The notes under the pieces: generated by a model
Told to the model about the DNA's origin: nothing
Database searches by the model: none
What the model saw: only the letters and a program-made list of their open reading frames with translations
Part shown: positions 56,031 to 64,000 of the stretch, piece by piece
Layout of the letters: every line of letters starts with the position of its first letter
Position numbering within the stretch: the stretch's first letter is position 1
Assembly: GCA_039105265.1 (NCBI GenBank)
Contig: JAPFFF010000010.1
Location: 4,836,001 to 4,900,000 of the forward strand
Direction: 5' to 3'
DNA length: 64,000 bases
Origin: Tritrichomonas musculus
Taxonomy: Eukaryota; Parabasalia; Tritrichomonadida; Tritrichomonadidae
Program-made: the position numbers and the translations under genes

Positions 56031-56160
56031 ATGTCAATCATCAAATTTTTGATAACAATAAACGTAGTTATCATAATTTTCTATAGAATAAACGTATTTA
56101 TCAGAATTTTGAATACTTTTAACGTCTTCATTAGGTTTTTGAATGCATTAAACGTATATT
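56031..56160 (+). repeat. 30-bp iteron array before the transposase
   Basis: AACGT(A/C) recurs at exactly 30-bp spacing at 56061, 56091, 56121 and 56151, followed by (T)TAT/TTCAT and TTTT(G) at fixed phase. A degenerate unit begins at 56031, and one more AACGTA lies at 56008. The array ends at the gene start (56164). It could bind transposase or act as promoter. Confidence 0.75.
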
Positions 56161-56163
56161 TTT

Positions 56164-57558
56164 ATGTTTCGTGATTTCATTGCAAGCTTTTCTTCTCTGA
56201 CTTCATTATTATACATGGCACCTAAATCAAAGCAAGCCAAGCATTGCAGGAAAATTGCAATTGATCGACTGGCTAAAAAAACACCTGAAGCACCTCAGCC
56301 AAATCCTAAATTAAGTCCAAGGCTCATGGTAATGAATGGTCTTCTCACAGGAAATAGCTATGAAGGAGTTAAAAAGCAAGCTACAATGATGAATACTCCA
56401 ACTCCGTCGAAACGTACATTTTTTAATTGCCAAAAGCAAGTGTTAACTGATGTAATAAATACAGTAAAAGAAAGTTGCAAGCAGAATGCAGATAACATAA
56501 AAGAAAATTCATCTATATCGATTGATGGTCAATGGAATCATAAAAGGCATGGTTCTTACTCCACTGTTTCTTTTTTCGATCAAAAGCAAAAGAAAATAGT
56601 AGATTTTGAAAGTGTTTCTAATGGAAATTATGGTGCAAACAAAGATGTAAAATCATCCAATATGGAAACAGTCGGCATTGAAAAAGGATTGAATGAACTT
56701 GATTCAAAAATTGCCAACAAAAATATCAGAATATGTCATGATCATGACAATAAAACATCAAACCTTTTAAAGAAACACAAAGAACTTGGTTTAACTGAGA
56801 GTTTAGATCCAGGACATGCATGCCAAGAAATAAAGAGAAATGCAAATAATTACTTTGAAAAGTATTCACGCACGTTAAAAAATAAAAATGATCCATCCAA
56901 AAACACTTACAAAAAGTGTTTTGAAATTTTCTCAACACTAATTGTCAAGATCATTTCTTGGTTTAAATTTGTAATATTTAATGTTAAAGAGACAAAAATG
57001 AGAGAACAGATGTGGTTAAATATGACTAATCATGTGATTGGAAATCACAAAAACTGCATTCATCCTAACGAAATGTATGGCCTTAGAAAAGTGGGGCGCC
57101 CCAAAAAGTTTACTGATCACAATAACTCATTCTGGGAATGGGAGCAAGGGAAAACTAATGACCAATTTCAAAAAGAACTTGATAAGTTTCTTGCAAAAAA
57201 TACACCTCTCATTAGAGAAACCGGTACAGTGAGGACTCAAGACAATGAATCGTTAAATTCGATGATTAGTAAAACAATTCCCAAAAATAAAGTTTTTCAC
57301 ACGAGCAACGAAGCTCGTGCAGCAATAGCTGTGGGGAGGAAAAATGATCCATATTTTGATTCAAAAATTTTGAATAAAATTTGTCCTGGATCAATTTCAA
57401 CTCCATTAATGCAGGAGATGAAACACGATGAGGAAATAAAATTCAATGAAAAAGAAAAGCGCAAAAGACCATATGATAAAAAAGTAAAAAATGAAATACG
57501 AGCACAAAGTAGACTCTTGAACCAAAATGACCAAGGTGATTATAAAGAAAAGAAATGA
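56164..57558 (+). CDS. Kolobok/Mutator-like DDE transposase, 464 aa
   Basis: A complete open frame. Likely catalytic residues: Asp121 in SISIDGQWNHKRHG (the family's DG-x-W strand), Asp193/Asp195 in RICHDHDNK, and Glu362 in TQDNESLNSMISKTIPK, followed by ARAAIAVGRKND. The E..N....K..PK and A..AV....N signatures recall the Mutator-like/Kolobok transposase C-terminus. DPGHACQEIKRN (215-226) and a conserved C/H patch NCIHPNEMYG (about 297-306) lie between. The tail is basic (EKRKRPYDKKVKNE), suggesting nuclear localisation. An internal Met at residue 18 (MAPKSKQAKHCRK) may be the true start. The superfamily call rests on motifs plus TTAA ends. Confidence 0.75.
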   Translation: MFRDFIASFSSLTSLLYMAPKSKQAKHCRKIAIDRLAKKTPEAPQPNPKLSPRLMVMNGLLTGNSYEGVKKQATMMNTPTPSKRTFFNCQKQVLTDVINTVKESCKQNADNIKENSSISIDGQWNHKRHGSYSTVSFFDQKQKKIVDFESVSNGNYGANKDVKSSNMETVGIEKGLNELDSKIANKNIRICHDHDNKTSNLLKKHKELGLTESLDPGHACQEIKRNANNYFEKYSRTLKNKNDPSKNTYKKCFEIFSTLIVKIISWFKFVIFNVKETKMREQMWLNMTNHVIGNHKNCIHPNEMYGLRKVGRPKKFTDHNNSFWEWEQGKTNDQFQKELDKFLAKNTPLIRETGTVRTQDNESLNSMISKTIPKNKVFHTSNEARAAIAVGRKNDPYFDSKILNKICPGSISTPLMQEMKHDEEIKFNEKEKRKRPYDKKVKNEIRAQSRLLNQNDQGDYKEKK

Positions 57559-57760
57559 ATAAACATTTGATTAACTTATTTGGTTTTATTTTATGATTTT
57601 AAATAAATTATTAAAAAAATTAAATTAATCTGAAAATCATATAATATATCAAATTTTGCCAATTTCGAAAAAACTAATAAATGAATAAATACAAGTAAAG
57701 TATCGATATTTATGTAAAAAAAATAAAGAAAAAATATGTCTACTAAATTATTTTGGCAAA

Positions 57761-58135
57761 AAAAAAAAAAAGCATCTGTTTGAATCAACTAGCAAATATT
57801 TGTAAATAAGAGGAAATTCAAATATATGATATCAAAATTTGAAATAATTCAATAAAACACGCTATAATAACATACTAATTCTTATTTTTAATTTTTAAAT
57901 TCAGAATCTGTGATTTTGAATGAAGTGCAAAAAAATAAGCTAGGAAAAAAATTAAGCATCATTATAAATTAAAATTATAAATTAAGCCTACTAAATTAAC
58001 TCCATGGCTTTTCAATTAGTAAAAAAAAAAAGCATCTGTTTGAATCAGCTAGCAAATATTTGTAAATAAGAGGAAATTCAAATATATGATATCAAAATTT
58101 GAAATAATTCAATAAAACACGCTATAATAACATAT
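57761..58135. repeat. Direct repeat of about 115 bp, 260 bp apart
   Basis: 57761-57875 and 58021-58135 both run from an A-tract through AGCATCTGTTTGAATCA to ACACGCTATAATAACATA, with about two differences. The duplication is therefore recent. It lies in the 3' noncoding part of the Kolobok-like element. Confidence 0.9.
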
Positions 58136-58156
58136 TAAATCACAGATTCTGAATTT
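57897..58156. repeat. 19-bp perfect inverted repeat pair
   Basis: AAATTCAGAATCTGTGATT at 57897-57915 and its exact complement AATCACAGATTCTGAATTT at 58138-58156 bracket 222 bp that include the second copy of the 115-bp repeat. It may be a nested short element or part of a fold-back duplication. Confidence 0.8.
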
Positions 58157-58650
58157 CTGTGAATGTTGTGAAATAAAACCAACTGTAAATTATCAACAAA
58201 ATAAAGCAATCATAAAATAAGTTTGCTAAATGCGATAAATGATCCTTTATGCTCCTTCTTTTCCTTGCTGACTGTAAAACTATATTATTGATTACAGTCA
58301 ATATTTTCAGAAAAAGTATAGAATTTTTTTCTTAACATCATTGAAAAAATTTAAAACATAAATATCTTTATAGTATTTAAATTTATTTTTAAATAAATAA
58401 AATATATAGATTAACAAAAATTATTTACAATATATATTTTAATATATTTAGTAAACATTAAATATTGATTGAATAACACTCAAGTATACTGCACCCTTAA
58501 TTGAATTTATTTTCAGAGAATGATTAAAAAGGCTTTAATTGATGTTTTAAATGATTTTAATATTTTTTATTTATAGTAAAACAATGAATATTTAGATATG
58601 AAATGCTATTATTAAAAAAATAGGAAGATATTTAAAAAATAAAATTTGTG

Positions 58651-59733
58651 AGAGGTCGTTCAACTTATAAAAAGTAATTCAAAAACAGATTATTTTTTAG
58701 TATGTTATTATATGATATATAAATATAAAGAGAGAATAATATTTTAAAAAAAATTCCGACTGATCTTTAGATATTTTAATTTTTAATAATTCAATGAAAA
58801 GCAATATTAATCTTGACCATATTTTTGACCTAGAAGATAAAAATTAATTTTATTACACTTTTTCTCATTTTTCATAATTCATTATTATATTTATTTAATA
58901 ATTTTTTTAAGAATTCCATACTTTTACTAGTTTATTTCATAAAAAAATAATTTGAGAAGCATTTATTTTTCTCTCAATTTTTTAAAAATAATTTATTCTA
59001 TAATAAAAGTGTAATAAAATTATATAATTTATTTATATCTTTAACAAAACATAAATATTAGTTAATTAATTGAATAATTATATAATATTAATATTGCATA
59101 TTATTAATTACAATCATTTTAAGAGTATTATTGGAATTATATATATATATATATATAAGATTGAATAATAAATATAATTGTCATTCAATTTTTTCATTTA
59201 AATAAAGAAAAATATTGAATAAATTATATTAACAGAAAAATACTCTCAAATTATAACAATTGATCTATATCAATAAATATCTAATATTTTGATAAATTAA
59301 TTGAATAATCAAATTAATAATATATATATAAATATATTAAAATATATTAAAATCTTTAATTTGGAGATGATTGTATAGGAATTTAAAATGCAATTTTATA
59401 ATGCAAAATTGACTGGAAGAAATTTCCTAAAAAGTTGAAGATAAAATCATATTACAATAACTAACCAAAAGAATAAATACCAAAAACCGGTGAATAATGT
59501 TTGATGTCAAAAAACTGAAATTATCTAATAATGCAATTCAGAGACCAATAATCATTTAAATAGAATGATTCAAGGTATTTATAACGAGTATATGAATAAT
59601 AATATAATTTATCGTATTAAATCTTACAAATCTTAAAAATTCAAAGATAAAATCAGTAATGATTAATATTATTTCAAAAATTAAAAAAATCATATTTGAC
59701 TACAATTTTACATTACTTCACTGAACGACCTCT
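58651..59733. mobile_element. Non-autonomous element with perfect 8-bp duplication (hAT-like size)
   Basis: Ends AGAGGTCGTTCA and TGAACGACCTCT are perfect 12-bp inverses. Each is flanked by the identical 8-mer AATTTGTG (58643-58650, 59734-59741). The interior (about 1.06 kb) is extremely AT-rich with an AT dinucleotide tract near 59140 and no ORF. An 8-bp duplication fits hAT (also P-type) elements; the termini do not match those of the hAT-type element at 8940. Confidence 0.85.
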
Positions 59734-59741
59734 AATTTGTG

Positions 59742-60780
59742 TGATTATTTATTAAATTGAGACAGAGGCTCAAATTTTATTTTTTCTTTGAATTACTTAA
59801 TACTTGAAATTTCAATGATTGATATTTTTAGTTTAATCGCTATATTATATATTTTTTCAGCGATTTTGCGCATTAAATTTTTACGCTTTTTTTAATTCAA
59901 ATAAATTGAATATTTAACGAAACTTGTTACAACTTTTTCATAAATACCTTCCACTTTTTGAATGCGTTTTTAAAAACTTTTTCTGGGTTTATAAGCACAT
60001 TTTCTCTTATAATAATTTTTTGGGAAGACTATACTAAAATTTTCACTCAATTTTCAAGCAACATTGCTGATTCAGCAATTCTCGAAATTTATCAAAGTGA
60101 GAATAAAAAGAATATGAATATAAGCAATAGTATTTAAATAATATTTATTTTATTATTAATAAAATGAGAATTTACATTCTTTTTATATATTTAAATGAAA
60201 ATATAACAAATAATTATTGTGAAAAAAGATAATTGAACTTCCATAATTAACACATAACAATCTAAACTTCATCAATGCATTTCATCTGTAGAGTATTGAG
60301 AGGAAACTTTGAATTCTTTGAATTCCGTTAATTCTGCTTTAAAGTAAGTATATTCCCTAGAAATTGCAGGATAATAGATGGCTGTAAAGTATAGAAACAA
60401 TAAATCATGGATTTTCCTTCTTTTTTTGGGCACTAATTTCAGAAAATGTGGGCATTTCTTTGGAATAAAGCTTTATTTCACAGTATTTTGTTTGCATTTA
60501 CATGCATGAGGCCTTTTCAAAGCGGATCAAAATATCAAAACATCAAAGAAAAAGACAATTTAAATGTTCTTCAATCAAATTAATAAACTAACTATGGACT
60601 GGTCACAACGATTAAAAATTATAGAAAAAAATTGAATGAAAATTTTAGTAAAAGTTCAAGTAAGAAAATCTATCAAAAATTGAATAAAAAAGTATTCAAA
60701 AAGTTAAAAAGTTTTCAAAAAGTGTAATGAATATCAACTGCTAATTTTATAGGTGAGGATAATTAAATTACATTATCATT
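59742..60780. other. AT-rich region without recognised features
   Basis: About 1 kb. Scattered GC-richer words (for example around 60290-60530) but no gene or repeat that can be supported. Confidence 0.35.
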
Positions 60781-60799
60781 ATAATATATAATATCTTGG

Positions 60800-61330
60800 T
60801 CATCTTTTGGAACTTGAAGGGTTTTCTTCTTGAAATGGAGAATAATTTATGAAATAGTTATCAATCATTCGAATTTCATCTCGTCTCATTATTTTAAATC
60901 CTTTGATTTTTTCAACAAGAATTTTGTTATGAATATCTTTAACGAATTCTTTTTTGAATTTCTTTCTTGAAACAAATCCAGAATAAAAACTGTTTTTGCA
61001 TTTTTGAATATGCTCTGAAAGAAGCAATTTGTTCTTAGGTCTCCTATGACGATCCCATACAAATTGCTATTTTGACCACAATTATCATGCCTTGCTCGAC
61101 GCATGGCTGATAGTTCGATCTTGGTAACAATGAAACATCTTAATATTGACAACACTTATTGAACCAGAATTAATCTGATGATCAACATTTTCACTCATTT
61201 GAGAATAAATCGAACTATCGCATGAAACATTAATCATAATTATCAATTGGCTCGAACTCATCTTTGCCATTAGTGCTTTGATACTTTAGTGGATCAAAAC
61301 TCAAATTGTTGAATATTGAAAGAGCTTTCT
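60800..61330 (-). pseudogene. Decayed unrecognised gene-like repeat, copy 1
   Basis: The minus strand carries protein-like stretches (MAKMSSSQLIIMIN, KMFHCYQDRTISHAS, then LLLSEHIQKCKNSFYSGFVS) in more than one frame. 61015-61330 is repeated with divergence at 61945-62298, where the same peptides recur (MSKMSSSQVAIMIH, EIFHCYEDRTIGHV). Both copies are broken. The family is unknown; it could be a host multigene family or part of a mobile element. Confidence 0.5.
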
Positions 61331-61944
61331 ATGTAAAATAAAATGAAATGAATTTTCAGTTTTTCCAAAATGATTGAGTATGTTTGATTTTGAATGGTTT
61401 ATTTATTGAAAAAGTTCAAAAGTCAACTTTACCTTAAATGTCCTATAAAAACGAGACAAAATAATTGGCATATTCAATTAAAATGTCTTATTAATTCAAT
61501 ACAATTTTCGTAACGACACAATTTTGTTGCTTTTAACGACTGATTCGTTCAATAAATGCAATTATTTAACTTGTATATGCACAACAATGCAATTTTATTC
61601 TCTCATATAAATAAAAAACGGTTTAATTCAAAAATAAACGGAGAAAATTTTCTAATTTCAATAGTTTATGATAACGTATTTTTTCACAAAAAATTTAATG
61701 TAGTTTATTATAAGCCAAGATTTGCCAGATAAAATATAATTTGATTATGAAAAATATTTGAATATATTAAGATAATTATTCTTTAAAATTTTAATTTGAC
61801 AGTTTTATATCTCACCTCTGCCTATTTTTTTTTTGGAAAAAGACATCAATTGGTTAGAAACAAGCTGATACAGGGGACTGAAAGATTGGCAGCTATCCCA
61901 CATTTGCTATTCTTTTCCATTTAATATTTTTTTGTTGGGCCGAT

Positions 61945-62298
61945 TCTGAAAGATGCAATATGCTTTTAGGTCTCCTATGACGATCCCCAGACAAATTGCT
62001 CTTTTGGCCTCGACTAAAAACCATGCCATGCGCCACATGGCCGATAGTTCGGTCTTCGTAACAATGAAATATCTCAAAAAATGAACAAAAATGTGTTCAA
62101 AACGGTTGTTGAGCCTGGGTCAACGGGTTGATCAACACATTTTCATTCATTCGAGAATGAATTGAACTACCGCGCAATATATCATGGATCATAATTGCCA
62201 CTTGGCTCGAACTCATCTTTGACATTCACTACGCCATTAGGGCTTTGATACTTTAGTGGATCAAAACTCAAATCGGAGAACATTAAAAGAGCTTTCTC
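61945..62298 (-). pseudogene. Decayed unrecognised gene-like repeat, copy 2
   Basis: Diverged second copy of 61015-61330 in the same orientation, sharing AGGTCTCCTATGACGATCCC and TTTGATACTTTAGTGGATCA. It contains an extra segment of a few dozen bases. Peptide conservation between copies shows that the frame was once selected. Broken. Confidence 0.5.
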
Positions 62299-62469
62299 GT
62301 TGAGATTAGTTTTCAGTTTTTTTCAAATTATGGTTATTAATGCAACTTTTTAAATGTCTTATTTAACTAAGATAATTTTTATATAGTACCAAGAAAAAGT
62401 GGATGACTTTGCGAAAAACTGGGTGACGCGTTCAATTTTTATAAATTTTGAATAAAAATAATGATCGTT

Positions 62470-63085
62470 CTAAAGTCGGATTCAATTAGCTTGGGACAAA
62501 CTTTTTAAATTACCATAGAAATCCATTCAAAAGTGTCCCAAGCTGCATGCAAGAAATTCAGAGATACTCAGAAAATGAAAAAGTGTCAAGCTCAAATAAA
62601 ACGAAAATTAAAAAAGAAAACTTTAGAAGAAATCTTTTTATTGAGACCTAAAAGATAAAATTGAAAGTCGATAGGGATAGTTCTATGACTTTTTCTATGA
62701 AAACTCGTCTGGATAGTAAAACCTAGCATTAATCTTATTTACTAGGCTTTAAATAGTCAATGACCACTTTTTGGCAACTGGTCACTTGGAGCTATAAAAT
62801 GCTTTAATACTGGTCATTTCCAACCTAAAATGACCACCAATATAAAGCCTAGCTTATTTATAATAATTCAAGAAATTTCAATCAGGAGCATAAATATCTA
62901 TTCTCGAGATGTTTTAAAGTGGTGATTCTTTTTTAAAAATGCTTTTTTGCGTATGATTTATTCATATTGCTCTTCTTGGCTTAAAATAAATGAGATTTTA
63001 TTAGTATTCAATTTAAAATTTTGTTTTTCACTTTTATCAGAATTTTTTTGAGAGAATGTCCTAAGCATTTTGAATCCGACTTTAG
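62470..63085. mobile_element. Mariner-like inverted-repeat element with a nested insertion
   Basis: CTAAAGTCGGATTCAA at the left and TTGAATCCGACTTTAG at the right are perfect 16-bp inverses, with TA available as target duplication. Just inside the left end CTTGGGACA/TGTCCCAAG forms a second inverted pair. A family B element (62742-62852) sits within it, so this one is older. No transposase frame is intact. Confidence 0.75.
62742..62852. mobile_element. Family B short element (111 bp), nested
   Basis: CTAGGCTTTAAATAGTCA and TGACCACCAATATAAAGCCTAG-type ends match the 483-bp element at 16523-17005. Inner words here are TGGTCA, where the larger copy has TGGACA, so they differ in a repeated subterminal motif. 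Confidence 0.75.
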
Positions 63086-64000
63086 TATATAACATAAATA
63101 AGAGTAGGTCAACTGAACTTTTTCAATATTTTTTTTATATCCAATTAAATCAAAATATCTCAATCATAATGTTGTTTTATGTAAATATAATTTATTTTAA
63201 ATATTAATATATAGTTATATTTAATATTAATATAATAAAAAAATATAATTATTATTTTTTAATTATTTTTCGAATTATATAGAGATAGATAAAAATATTG
63301 ACAGAATAATTTAAAATAATATTATATTATATTATATATAACATAAAACTGTGCATCGATGTTTTATTTAATTGTTAAAAAAAACTTAAATATTTGATAT
63401 ATATATAAAATATCATAAAATAAAATTCAATGTAAGTTTTTTCAAGAAGCGCTAATAATGCTTAAAGCATTTTCATTTTATAAAAAGTCCTCATTTTTTT
63501 GCTTTAAAGGTATTGTACTAAATTCGAGTTTTATAAACACAAAAATACTAATTATACTAAATATCTTCATTAATCTGTTGATAAATTTTTGTTTTTATTT
63601 GTTTATGAATATTCCTCTCAAAATTAAAATTATTTATTTCAAATTTTCAAGAGAGCTTTATTGTAATTTCAAATTAATTTATATAAAAACTGGCCCAAAT
63701 TTTTATAACTATATATAATTATTGTATTATATAAATGGTATTAATTTCCATAAAATTGTGGCTAATAGTTTTGACTGATAAATTTTAAGAAAAAAATAGT
63801 TTTTTTTTTTTAACCTTTCATAACATCATACAATTTAATCAATGTATTACTTCAATTATTTCAAATAAGGTATTGAAAATCTTTAGATAATATTAACGAA
63901 AATGTTAAAATCCAATTTTTAAAAAACTGGCCCAAATTTTTTGCGCAATATTATAATACTATTTGGAAAACATGTAGTAAATTGATATGGACAATTTATA
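63086..64000. other. AT-rich right edge with a 19-bp direct repeat
   Basis: AAAACTGGCCCAAATTTTT occurs at 63686-63704 and 63923-63941, 237 bp apart in the same orientation. It may be one end of elements, the second extending past the window. An 86-codon frame at 63458-63718 is hydrophobic and AT-driven; I do not accept it as a gene. Confidence 0.4.

Larger units (their letters stand above)
55007..58496 (+). mobile_element. Kolobok-like DNA transposon, apparently whole (3.49 kb)
   Basis: Left terminus GGGTGCGGGATATTTGA and right terminus TCAAGTATACTGCACCC are inverted (13 of 17 positions match). Each is flanked by TTAA (55003-55006, 58497-58500), the target duplication of Kolobok and piggyBac elements. 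Inside lies a single uninterrupted transposase gene (56164-57558) whose DDE motifs fit the Kolobok/Mutator-like group. Also inside are a 30-bp repeat array directly before the gene and a duplicated 115-bp block after it. Nothing else is encoded. I infer an autonomous or recently autonomous element. Confidence 0.75.

Noticed and set aside
63458-63718. 86-codon plus-strand frame
   Set aside because: Hydrophobic residues from AT-rich codons, no motif, overlaps a repeat; composition alone explains it.

Overview
The window looks like nuclear DNA of a parabasalid protist, most likely a Tritrichomonas-like trichomonad. The grounds are: very AT-rich sequence, tightly packed intronless genes in the standard code, short 5' leaders with TCA-type initiator-like motifs just before several ATGs, a TKL-type kinase/Sel1-repeat gene, many armadillo-like and coiled-coil proteins, and abundant small DNA-transposon debris. 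The species is inferred, not proven.

Layout. 1-8.2 kb: a partial armadillo-like gene (-), a coiled-coil gene (-), then a rearranged kinase/Sel1 locus whose N-lobe half is on the minus strand and whose C-lobe plus Sel1 repeats are on the plus strand. 8.2-13.6 kb: no intact gene; a transposon graveyard with a hAT-type non-autonomous element carrying a perfect 8-bp target duplication, a decayed pogo-like transposase and two copies of another short inverted-repeat element. 13.7-19.8 kb: a SEY1/atlastin-type ER-fusion GTPase, a short inverted-repeat element, an ABCB-type half transporter and a small unknown gene. 19.8-23.0 kb: a terminal-inverted-repeat element holding two tandem-repeat arrays. 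23.1-30.7 kb (-): armadillo protein, 1230-aa coiled-coil protein, TBC Rab-GAP. 32.5-40.4 kb: HMG-box protein, SDF2-like MIR protein with an ER-retention-like tail, VPS9-domain protein, an MDH1B-N-terminal-like acidic protein, a helical-repeat protein and a minimal BET (bromodomain plus NET) protein. 41.9-42.6 kb: twin 240-bp elements with TTAA duplications. 43.3-50.4 kb: acylphosphatase, CDC123-like protein, family-2 glycosyltransferase, a small unknown protein and a C2-like protein.

50.5-64 kb is transposon-dominated: a retroviral-type integrase gene, a whole-looking 3.49-kb Kolobok-like element (TTAA duplication, matching termini, 464-aa transposase, 30-bp repeats upstream of the gene), a 1.08-kb element with a perfect 8-bp duplication, two diverged copies of an unrecognised gene-like repeat, and a nested pair of short inverted-repeat elements.

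The host genes read as ordinary housekeeping and trafficking functions (ER shaping, ER lumen, Rab GAP, VPS9-type Rab regulation, chromatin reading, glycosylation) with no operon logic. The most interesting material is in the mobile DNA: the Kolobok-like unit, the AACGT-type motif arrays shared by three different elements, the TTAA-flanked short elements, and the inversion-like break in the kinase locus.
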